64,000 nucleotides of DNA from Manihot esculenta. Lineage: Eukaryota; Streptophyta; Magnoliopsida; Malpighiales; Euphorbiaceae. Every line of letters begins with the position of its first letter. The stretch's first letter is position 1. The stretch is taken from assembly GCF_001659605.2 (NCBI RefSeq), contig NC_035178.2:31947127-32011126 (forward strand), in the 5' to 3' direction. The notes under the pieces were generated by a model, which searched no databases, was not told the DNA's origin, and worked only from the letters and a program-made list of their open reading frames with translations. A program made the position numbers and the translations under genes. Below, piece after piece: positions 48,101 to 57,630 of the stretch.

Positions 48101-50100
48101 GGACTGACCAGTGTGAGGAGAGCTTTGAGGAGCTAAAGAAGAGGTTGACTTCAGCACCGGTGTTAGCTCTGCCAACTAGTAATGAGGACTTCACGGTCTA
48201 TTGCGACGCGTCCCGTGTGGGACTGGGTTATGTGCTAATGCAGAATGAAAGGGTGATTGCTTATGCTTCTAGGCAGCTGAAGAAGCACGAGTTGAATTAC
48301 CCTACACATGACCTAGAGATGGCAGTTGTAATCTTTGCACTCAAGATGTGGAGGCACTACCTTTATGGGGTAAAATGTGAGATCTTCACCGATCATAAGA
48401 GCCTGCAGTACATCTTGAGTCAGAGAGAATTGAACCTAACGCAGAGAAGATGGGTAGAACTGCTTAGTGACTATGATTGCAAGATTCAGTACCATCCGGG
48501 TAAGGCGAATGTTGTGGCAGACGCCTTAAGCCGGAAATCACTTGGCAGTTTGTCACATATTTCAGCAGAGAGGAGGCCAATGGTGAGGCAGTTCTTCGAG
48601 CTCATTAATGAAGGTTTGCAGTTGGAGTTGTCTGGTACAGGTGCTTTGATAGCCCAGATGAGAGTAACACCTGTGTTTCTGGAGCAGGTGGCTCAGAAAC
48701 AGCATGAGGACCCAGAGTTAGTGAAGATTGACAGGACTGTTCAGTCAGGCAAGAATGAAGAGTTCAGATTTGACAGTAAAGGGATCCTCCGCTATGGGAA
48801 TAGATTATGTGTACCATATGATGTAGGTTTAAAGGGAGACATTATGAGGGAGGCTCATAATGCCAGATACAGTGTTCACCCTGGAGCCACCAAGATGTAT
48901 CAAGATCTGAAGAGAGTTTATTGCTGGCCAGCTATGAAGAGAGAAGTGGCACAGTTCGTGTCAGCCTGCGAAGTATGTCAGAGGGTGAAGCTGGAACATC
49001 AGAAGCCGGCTGGAATGCTTAACCCACTACCTATTCCAGAGTGAAAATGGGAGAATATCGCTATGGACTTCGTTGTGGGGTTACCGGCAACGTTCAACAG
49101 ATTGGACTCCATATGGGTGATTGTGGACAGACTGACCAAATCTGCTCACTTCATCCCTGTCAGGAGTGGCTACTCTGTGGACAAGTTGGCGTAGGTGTAT
49201 GTTGATGAGGTTGTCAGGTTGCATGGGGTTCCTGTTTCAATAGTGTCTGATAGAGGACCCCAGTTCACCTCCAGGTTTTGGCGGAGTCTACAGAATGCCA
49301 TGGGTACCAGGTTGGATTTTAGCACTGCTTTCCATCCACAGATGGACGGACAGTCAGAGAGGACCATCCAGACAATAGAGGATATGCTCAGAATGTGTGT
49401 GCTAGATTTTGGCGGTTCTTGGAGGCGGCATCTACCTTTGGTGGAGTTTGCCTACAATAACAGCCATCATGCTAGCATAGGGATGGCTCCATATGAAGCT
49501 TTGTATGGAAGGAAGTGCAGGTCGCCTATCTGTTGGGAAGAAGTTGGAGAAAGGGCCTTGGCAGGGCCTGAGCTAGTAGAGATCACCAGCAGAGTGGTGC
49601 CCATAATCAGAGGAAGGATCAAGACTGCTGCAAGCAGGAAAAAGAGTTATGCAGATGTCCGCAGAAGGCAAGTGGAGTTTCAGGAAGGGGATTTGGTATT
49701 GCTCAGAGTGTCTCCAATGAAAGGGGTGATTCGGTTCGGGAAGAAAGGTAAGCTAGCTCCACGGTACATCGGACCCTTTGAAATCTTGCAAAAGGTTGGG
49801 AATGTATCGTATAAGCTGGATTTACCTGCTTCAATGGAAAGAATCCATCCGGTTTTCCATGTTTCCATGTTAAGAAAGTTCGTGTCAGATCCGGGCAAGG
49901 TTCTTAGTGAGCCTAATGTGGAGATCCAAGAAGATCTCACCTATGTTGAGCAGCCAGTACAGATCCTAGACACCCAGATCAGAAAGTTGAGAAACAAGGA
50001 GATCCCGATGGTGAAAGTCCTTTAGAATCACCACAACATCGAAGAGTGTACCTGGGAGACACGGGAGTCCATGCTCCAGCAATATCCTCATCTCTTCTAA
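45135..50100 (+). pseudogene. DEL-D gag-pol, near full length with many stops
   Basis: It runs from the conserved ATG (45135, after GTTTTTCAG) to the normal end (QQYPHLF, stop at 50098-50100). Landmarks: gag core 45690-46120; knuckle [14 protein letters not shown] near 46460-46505 (first Cys changed to Tyr); protease [10 protein letters not shown] near 46755; [22 protein letters not shown] and FIDDILVYS 47515-47790; RNase H 48190-48420; integrase HHCC and DDE region 48870-49380; chromodomain 49940-50095. Breaks include a frameshift near 45853, one near 47400 and stops at about 45562, 46118, 46559, 47114, 49042, 49192 and 50023. Most stops are CAG to TAG/TAA or TGG to TAG/TGA changes relative to sisters. 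Confidence 0.93.
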
Positions 50101-50161
50101 GGTGAGTGTTATGTGTTTTGTTGTGTGTGTATGTTTTTATACCATGCTATGTTTGTTTGGT

Positions 50162-50198
50162 GAACATTCGGGGACGAATGTTCTTAAGGGGGGAAGAA
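50162..50198 (+). promoter_or_regulatory. Polypurine tract and inverted repeat of DEL-D
   Basis: A perfect GAACATTC-N6-GAATGTTC repeat (50162-50183) and AAGGGGGGAAGAA (50186-50198) abut the 3' LTR. Confidence 0.88.
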
Positions 50199-52493
50199 TG
50201 TAATACCCGGCTAGACTCCGGTATCGAAATTCCTACCGTCCGGTGGAATCTCGGATGTCGAAAACCTCTAGAAGGGTAAAATCATGTTTTTATAAAATGT
50301 TTTAATGTATTTTATGATTTTAAGCAAGAAAGAAATTGAGTTTTGAATGAAAAAGACTATGGAGGCATTTCCAGGTTCGGCCGCCGAACCTCAAGTACGG
50401 CCGCTGAACATTGGATGGTTTAGGGGGGCAAGTTAGGCTTCCGAAAGAGGCAAAGGTTCGGCCGCCGAACCTCATGTTCGGCCGCCGAACTTGCATGATT
50501 TTTGGAGGCACTTTAGGCTGCCGAAGGGTGGTCTGGCCAGCCCTATATAAGGGCTCCATGGCCGAAACAGGCGAGTTTTCTCCCTATTTTCGGCCAATGG
50601 TGAGTCCATGCTCTCCCATGGTCATTTTTGATAATTTTTCCTTCAATCTTTCATGTTTTAACAAGTTTTATCTTGGTTTGAAGATATTTGAGCAAAAGAG
50701 CAAGTTTTGGAACTTGGAGACCCAAGGAGCGAGATCTCCCCCATCTCCGAGTTGGATCGTCTTCCCTCTCGATCTTCAAGAGGTAAGAGTAGATCCACAC
50801 TTCTTTTCATGTTTTAGTTGAGTTTCATGAAGTTTCTTGGGGTAGAAATGCATGTATAAGTTTATGTTGAGTTTTTGGTTTATGTTGTGTTTATGAGCAA
50901 TGTGAGTTGTATATGTATGTTTGATGTGTTGTAGTTGGGGTTTAGGATAGTTTGAAGCCCCTAGGAGCTTATGTATGCGTGTATGCTTATTGTGGAAGTG
51001 TTGGTTTTGAGTTGAATGAGTTGGGAGGCATTTGTGCATAAAAGAGGCTGAGTTCTGCCCTTTGGAAGAACTCAGGTTCGGCAGCCGAAGGGACTTTCGG
51101 CCGCCGAACCTGCCTGTGGAGGCAAGCCTTTGGCTGCCGAACCCTGCCCCCGAAAGAGGGCTTTCGGCTTTGGAAGGGAGTTTCGGCTGCCAAAGGTGCT
51201 GCCGAATATGCATGAGTTTCGTCTCTGGAGGGAACCTTCAGCCGCCGAAAGTGCCGCCGAAGGTGCATGACTTTCGGCTCTGGAGGGACTTTCGGCCGCC
51301 GAACCTGCGGCCGAAAGTGCCCTGTTCAGCCCTCCTTTGCATGATTTCTATGATTGTTTTAAGGTGTTTTAGGGGGTTTTTGGGGAGTATTTTAGAGTCA
51401 TGTTCTTGTTTGTTTGGTCCCTCATTTGAGTCCACCTGTGTAGGTTCGGACCCGACGAACCGAGGACCCCAGCAGTGAGTCAGCTGCTTCAGTGTCTTGT
51501 CAAAGCTAGCCTAAGGTGAGTAGAATGACTCTTTATGTTTCAAAACAAATAATGAAAGTTTTAGCATGATTCACGCATCATGAATGCCATGAGTTATTTT
51601 AGGGTGCTTGCATTAGAATTCACGAATATGTTGCATTGCATAATATGTTGATGATGTGGATGAGTGTTGGATGATCCTTTAGCCCTCACTATGACATGAT
51701 ATGTTATGGGATAGTAATGATACGTTGTGGAAGACCAGTAAGGCCCATTCTACACTCCTGACACTATGTAAGAGAAAGACCAGTGAGGCCCATTCTACGC
51801 CCCTAGCACTAATGGAATGTTATGTTATGTTATGCTATGGAAGAGAAAGACCAGTGAGGCCCATTCTACGCCCCTGGCACTATTGGAATGTGTAAAGGGC
51901 TATTGGTGACAAATTCATCCTTGATGTGATATGTCTGTGGTGTGATGCATTCCATTATAGCATATGTTTTAAATGTTTTATTATTCTGCTCACTGGGCTC
52001 TAGTAGCTCACCCCATTTCCCTAATCTCCCAGGTATGCAGGTATGGGATAGACCAGGAGATCAGCTAGAGTAAAGTCATGGTTATGTAATAGCTAGTGGT
52101 GGACATGATAAATATTGAAATGAAATGATGTTATTGAAGATTAGAGTTGTGCTTGACCCTAGTTTTTATGTTAATCCCTTTTGTTACATGATCTTTCAAA
52201 TATAATGGTTTAATGATGTATTATGTAGACCAAACTCACTATATGCTATGTTACCCCATTGGAGTATTAGATGAGGACTCCAGTGTGGGGTTGATGTTTA
52301 TGTTTATGAGTTGTGCATGCACAGGTTGAGTTTGGTGATTGAATGAGAAAGTTCAAAATTTTTATGTAATTGTTGATCATGTATGGGATTAAACAAGTTT
52401 ACAGGATGTATGTCAGGCTTGCTACGGGTCCCGGCGGCCTTATGCCGATCTGGATCCTAGCGCCGGTAGCGGTCCGGATTCCGGGTCGTTACA
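50199..52493 (+). repeat. 3' LTR of DEL-D
   Basis: It is uninterrupted and serves as the reference for the split 5' LTR. TATATAA is at 50544-50550, the start-site inverted repeat at about 50560-50596, palindromes at 50375-50530 and 51078-51320, and three leader stem-loop units at 51730-51892. It ends CCGGGTCGTTACA. The 5' LTR lost one TTCGGCCG unit near 26220 that is present here near 50375-50408. Confidence 0.95.
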
Positions 52494-53290
52494 ACAAGAT
52501 GAGTTTCGCCAGGCTACAAACTGAGTGTTAGTCTTGCTATCCAAGGCATTTTATACCAGGCCATAAGGCGGATAATTGCCAGGGCACATGACCGGGTATT
52601 AGTCCTCCTAAAGATATTTTATATTGTGGCCACAATGCGGGTATCCACCAAACTCATAATCTGGATATTAGTCCCGCTAAATAAGGCATTTTATGTTAAG
52701 ACCACGAGGCGGGTATCCGCCAGACCACATAACCAGGTGATTAGTCACTTTAACTAAGGTAAATTTCTGTCGAAAAGTACCACAAGGTGAGTAACCGCTA
52801 GGTGAATTTTTAGATGTTAGTCCAAAAAGACAAAGGTAAGTTTCTGCCAAAAAGCACCACAAGGCAAGTAACTGCCAGACGAGTCTTCAGGTGTTAGTCC
52901 TAAAATACTAAGGCAAATTTCTGCCGAAAAGAGCCATAAGGCTAGTAACTGCCAGGCGAGTCTTTGGGCATTAGTCCCGCTAACTAAAATAAATTTATGT
53001 TAAAAAGCGCCATAAGGGGGATAACTGTCAGATGAGTCTTCTGGCATTAGTCCCAAAAGACAAAGGCAAGTTTCTGCCAAAAGCACCATAAGGCGGGTAT
53101 CCTGCAGACGAGTCTTCGGATGTTAGGCCCAAAAGATAAAAGCAAGTTTTTTGCTGAAAATCGCCACAAGGCGGATAACTATTAGGCGAGTCTTTGGGCA
53201 TTAGTCTCAAAGGACAAAGGCGAGTTTCTACCAAAAAGCGTTAAGAGGTAGTTAACCGCTAAGCATATGATCGGATGCTAGTTTCAAAAC
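52494..53290 (+). repeat. TAT-1 3' UTR tandem repeat array (units ~70-77 bp)
   Basis: Its first five bases are the right copy of the DEL-D duplication (ACAAG). A diverged unit recurs about ten times. The word TTAGTC or similar starts near 52526, 52596, 52666, 52738, 52817, 52894, 52971, 53047, 53123 and 53191. A unit carries GCCACAAGGCGGGTAACTGCC, the later ones with an AAGGCAAGTTTCTGCC half and a GAGTCTT half. It lies between the Tat pol end and the LTR, the position where Tat/Ogre elements are known to carry variable tandem repeats. Confidence 0.8.
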
Positions 53291-53333
53291 TATGAAAAAT
53301 AGTTATAAGTTTTGAATCTAAAGAATCAAGACT

Positions 53334-53343
53334 AGTGGGGGAC
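53334..53343 (+). promoter_or_regulatory. TAT-1 polypurine tract
   Basis: AGTGGGGGAC directly precedes the inferred 3' LTR; TAT-2 has GGCGGGGGAC at the equivalent place (57091-57100). Confidence 0.6.
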
Positions 53344-53802
53344 TTAGCACAATAATTGCCCAAAGTAGGCCATGTGCTGGCACTCGGAGACAGAGCCATG
53401 TGGCAAGAGTCTGATTAGAGGACACTCAGTCCCACCGAGGGAAAAGAAGATACGGACACTTCAGGTCTCAGCAAGACTCGCCCCCTCAACTACAAGGCGA
53501 GACTCTATAGGAAGTTATCGTTAGAGAGCGTAATCCAATAGATCTCCTATCGATTAGCCGGTACCGACCGGATTTTCAATAGTTATAATAATTAACTTCA
53601 TCTTATTACAGTATAAAACCTAATGATCGCAGAGACCAAGGTGCGCAATTCTTACATAATTACTCTTGAATTTTAAGTAATTCCTTACATTTGCCTTGTT
53701 TTTTTAGTTTACTAACTTGAATATCGAAATGGTGTCATAGGCGCAAACCATCTTATATTCTCTTTTTTGCAGAGTGACTAATCACGGCACAGTTTCATTT
53801 CA
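53344..53802 (+). repeat. TAT-1 3' LTR (about 460 bp, decayed)
   Basis: Its order of motifs is shared with 57104-57630: CCAAAGTA, an ACACGTGGCA-like word, a CCACCGAGG stretch, a TATA box (TATAAAA at 53612), then ACTTGAATATCG followed by CAGTTTCATTTCA. The motif ACTTGAGCGTCGGAGTG, intact in the other copy, is typical of Tat-lineage LTRs. Exact ends are not certain. Confidence 0.6.
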
Positions 53803-53918
53803 GCCATATTAATAATAAAATTGAATATTAATAATTGATTAAATATTATTTAGTCACACATATTAAAAAATATATTTTTATAAGATTAACAATTATAATA
53901 TTATGTTAAGTTCTCTAT

Positions 53919-53983
<65 letters not shown>

Positions 53984-55430
53984 TTCAATAATTTTTATAC
54001 TATAAATTTTGTATTCTTATAAACAAGATTTTTTTTCCACAAAATGGATTAATTTTAATAATTTTCTACTCTTTTATTTATTAAAAAAATTAATATGCTT
54101 AAAAAATAATATTGTTTGGTCTTTGTATCAATATATTAGAATTAAACAATTCTACCCATTAAATTATTTTAAAATTAATTAATTTTATTTTTTAATATAT
54201 TTTAAATATTAGTATATTGATAAATTAATAAAAAATAATATTTAAAAATAAATTATAATAAAGAAAAAATTAAATTGAAATTATAATTATAAAATAGGAT
54301 TATCAAAATTTGCCTCTTAAATTGAAATTTTAACTTCGTCACTGGATGGAAGGAGATGACATTTAGACGAAATGCGTGAAGGAGAAAGTGTTCTTTCTAA
54401 ACATAGAAGTATATATCCATTAATTATATTATATTTTAGAAACTAAAAATTAATTTCTCTTTTATAAAGTATAAGTATTTATTTTTAATTAAAAATATTA
54501 AATTTAACTTAAGGAGTTATTTTATTAATAAACACAACTATAAAAATTAAATTTAAATGTGCAAAGACTAATATATTGATTTCACTACATATCAATGAGT
54601 AAATTATAATTTATTAATAATATTAAATCTCACTTAGCTAATAATGCGAAATTATAAGAATTTTTTTATTATAAATTAAATTATAAAATTCTACTAAAAA
54701 TGTGTTAAATTATAAAATAATTTTTTGTAATTTTTCCTAGTATAAATTATTGCTTCCTTACTTCAGAAAGAAAAAAATCATATGAACTTTTGTAAAATAA
54801 TATAAAATTTCAATCTCTTTTAGAATGATTTTTTTTCAGTTAAAAATAATTAAAAGTCTTAATTGAATTTATTAAAAAAAGAAATCAATTTTAAATTAAA
54901 TTATGACGATTTTTTTTTTATTTCAAATGGATAGTAAAAACATTCTAGTCATCTTTCTAAATTTAATAAATAAAAATAATAAATATGAACTCATTAATTC
55001 TTAATTTTTTTTAAGACCGAGAGTCCAATCCAACCATTTACATTAAAAAAATAATAAAGAGTTATTATAAAATGGATAATAGCATAATTAAGGTTTTTTT
55101 CCTTAGAGGACAAGTAAATATTAAGTTTTTTGAAATTTATAGTATGTTTGGATACTGATATTACATAACATCCATTTAAAATACTGAGATCCGCATGGTT
55201 AATCACAATGAAAATCACACCGGAAACACCCCAAATGATTTGAGCTCTGCTTAGAAAGGATCACAATTCTCATTTTCTAGCCTTGCTGCCCCATTGAATC
55301 AATTTGAGCCAGCAGAAAGATTGAAAAGTAACACTTGAAAAAAAAGGCCAAGGAGAGAAGAGGTAGATATAGATCAAAAGTTGGAGAGGCCGAAGGAGAA
55401 ACTGCTAGTGGAGTTAGGGGCATGGGACAA
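53803..55430. other. AT-rich intergenic DNA
   Basis: No coding region or known element was recognised. A TA dinucleotide microsatellite of roughly 29 units occupies about 53922-53979. Minus-strand frames here are low-complexity and not credible. Confidence 0.6.
53922..53979. repeat. TA microsatellite
   Basis: Uninterrupted TA repeats of close to 58 bases. Confidence 0.95.
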
Positions 55431-55439
55431 CAATAACCC

Positions 55440-55758
55440 CTGCTACCAACCTCATTTCCATTCGTGAGATGGGTACATTAGGAAACCATCCAAAAAAAAA
55501 AAATTCATGATGTCGACAATGGCCGCATATGACGGCCCGAAAAACCCCCGGGAGCACGTCTTGAACTATAAGACGTTCATAAAGCTGCAAACCCACTCGG
55601 AAGCTTTCATGTGTAAAGTTTTTTCCACCACTCTTACTAGGACAGCCCGAGCATGGTCCAACAGTCTAGAGGCAGGGAGTATTAAAAGCTTTATAGACCT
55701 AGCCAACGTGTTTATCATCAGGTTCATTATCGGTGATGTTCTGAGATCTAGAAAATAG
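55440..55758 (+). pseudogene. TAT-2 gag fragment (Tat-lineage)
   Basis: The frame reads MSTMAAYDGPKNPREHVLNY, then MCKVFSTTLTRTARAWSNSL and SIKSFIDLANVFIIRF. This follows the retrotransposon gag pattern of Tat elements (YDGxxxPxxHxxxY, then FxxxLxxxARxWxxxLxxxSIxSFxxLxxxF). Upstream residues from 55447 look related, with an A run at 55490-55502 that probably shifts the frame. It ends at a TAG (55756-55758) and no further gag or pol follows. Confidence 0.75.
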
Positions 55759-55759
55759 G

Positions 55760-56260
55760 GTTTATAGTGTATGAGTGAGCTTAGTTAGGGAAGATCACGT
55801 CCCTCCCCCTTTATTCCTTTTCCTTTTGTCCTCTAGTGACACATGAATGCCACCCTGCTACAGTGCCACCCGTCTCTGTCACTCAGGCCCATATATACGG
55901 ACGTGCCAGCGTATCTCTCTCTATCAGGCGGCCATGTAATTCCCCCGGCGCGCATGCTAATAGGGCCAGCGTACCCCTCTCTGTCAGGCAGCCGTTTAAT
56001 TCCCCCGGCGCGCATGCTAATAGGGCTTCGATGTGACTGGGCCTACTCTCCTACCCCTTGTCATGTCACCGGGCTAGGCTATCTTCTAGTGGACCTACGC
56101 GTGTGGTCAATCCGGCCTACTTCACGTCACCGGGCTGGAGCATGCGATGTTGGGCCAATAAAAGGATAATATCGATAAGACGAGCCTTATAACCAAGAAT
56201 CAAAATAAATAATTGAGTGAAAGTAGATGAATAATTGGTGAAAGCTTCTTATTACAAAAA
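55760..56260. other. Unassigned GC-richer segment with a 60-bp duplication
   Basis: This segment is compositionally unlike the surrounding AT-rich DNA. It holds a 60-bp tandem duplication (below) and two CACCGGGCT words near 56068 and 56138. The overlapping frames on both strands look like chance products of the duplication. I recognise no element. Confidence 0.5.
55905..56026. repeat. 60-bp tandem duplication
   Basis: Two direct copies exactly 60 bases apart share TAATTCCCCCGGCGCGCATG and the following CTAATAGGGC (starting 55937 and 55997), with a few differences upstream. Confidence 0.9.
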
Positions 56261-56261
56261 C

Positions 56262-57100
56262 GCCCAAAGTATCTTATGGTGCAAAGGCGGGTACCTGCCA
56301 GGCCACATGTTTGGATATTAATTCTATTTTACTAAAATTCTATAAGGTATATTTGTTAAACCGAGTGTTAAAACCCACAGATGAATATATTTTTGCTGCC
56401 AAATAAGATATACAAAATATGTATTTTCATTATAAAAGATTATAAGGGAATAAAAGGAACTTAGGTAAAGTCTCTATTATATCAGAATCTTCTAAAAATC
56501 TATTAGCAGAAACTTAATCTCATCCTTTGGGAAGACACTATACTATTTGAAAGGCCATATAAAGGACTGTCTCTCTAACTATCTTCCTGCCCTTGCCTTC
56601 AGAATCAATCTTGCAAAATCCAACTCCTCTCTTTAGGATCGCGACACTAAAAAGGCGTTATAATGGGATTGGTTGCAGCCCTTAAAGCTAAGTAGTATGC
56701 TTGCACCTTCATAAAGACCCAAGGATCGCGACACTAAAAAGGCATTATAGTGGGGCTGATTATAGCGCTCAGTAGTATCCTTGCATCTTCATAAAGATCC
56801 ACTTTCAGCCACTCTTCATAGACTATGATGATATCCTCCACACATATATGGTTATCCTTAAAAAAGAGAAAGAAAATGCCACATTTCATGCCTCCCGCAG
56901 ATGATATTGCAGACACAAAGAAGAGAGGAGGGTTCTTATGCAGTGGTATAGTCAGTAAAGTCTTTAATATGGCTTTAAAAATTAGGCCACCATCATGACC
57001 AAGGGGAGACAAAATGATGCAAACGGTGAAAATATGCCATGTAATAAAAAAGACAAACTGTCACTTTCGAATCTTGAAGAATTGAAGACTGGCGGGGGAC
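56262..57100 (+). other. TAT-2 3' internal region with repeat remnants
   Basis: At 56285-56330, GGCGGGTACCTGCCAGGCCACA and what follows resemble a unit of the TAT-1 tandem array. Two copies of an 85-90 bp segment starting GGATCGCGACACTAAAAAGG lie at about 56636 and 56724. It ends at the purine tract GGCGGGGGAC (57091-57100). The 92-codon minus-strand frame at 56734-57012 has no recognised domain. Confidence 0.55.
56636..56808. repeat. Tandem duplication of about 88 bp
   Basis: GGATCGCGACACTAAAAAGG is followed in both copies by TTATA(A/G)TGGG, AGTAGTAT and CTTGCA(C/T)CTTCATAAAGA. The second copy has small deletions. Confidence 0.85.
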
Positions 57101-57103
57101 ATT

Positions 57104-57630
57104 TGATGCTAGATAACAATCATCCAAAGTAAATTATGAGTTGTCACCTTGGGACTAGGACACGTGGCAAAGGTATGATAAGTAGGAAATATAGTCCAGT
57201 CTAAGAAGAGGTAGACTCGAATACCTTAATACCCAATTCATTATCAAAGACCTGCCCCTTCCCTCGATGGGGTGAGTCTCGACACGAAGTTACCGTTATT
57301 AGGCAGAGCAAATTCCCATTATGCATGTAATCGCGAGATTTCCAGTCCATTAGCTAGCGATATCCCTTATCAAACAGTTGGTTACATCACTGTCAGATTA
57401 TCGAGAAATACCATATTCATTTCTACCTTCTTATAGTATAAAAGGAAAGGATCACAGAGAAAAAGACATGCTATTCTCTAACACTAAAACTCTAAGCAAT
57501 TTATTACATTCTCTCTACTCTTCAAAATATTGACTTGAGCGTCGGAGTGTCTGTTGTGAGCATTCACCACCACCTCACATTCACTTCCTTGCAGGTTCTA
57601 GCCAATCACAATGCAGTTTCATTTCGGTCA
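57104..57630 (+). repeat. TAT-2 3' LTR (about 525 bp)
   Basis: It starts TGATGCTAGATAACAATC after a purine tract. It contains ACACGTGGCAAAG, TATAAAAGG at 57437-57445, ACTTGAGCGTCGGAGTG at 57533-57549 and a TTGCAGGTTCTAGCCAATCA stretch before the end. It is better preserved than TAT-1. Termini are inferred from where similarity between the two copies fades. Confidence 0.6.

Larger units (their letters stand above)
26028..52493 (+). mobile_element. DEL-D: Del/Tekay element carrying nested DEL-E and DEL-F
   Basis: Without nested insertions it is about 9.9 kb: LTRs of about 2.23 and 2.30 kb and a nearly full-length but stop-ridden gag-pol. DEL-E interrupts its 5' LTR. The pre-insertion target is the first unit of the TAT-1 tandem array, because the flanks rejoin into a repeat-like sequence. 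Confidence 0.95.

Noticed and set aside
56734..57012. 92-codon minus-strand frame in the TAT-2 3' region
   Set aside because: No domain recognised; it overlaps an 88-bp duplication and lies antisense between Tat repeat remnants and the purine tract.
53344..57630. TAT-1 LTR and TAT-2 LTR as the two ends of a single element
   Set aside because: Both are preceded by purine tracts and 3' UTR-type repeats, so both look like 3' ends; a lone gag fragment between them fits a second, broken element better.
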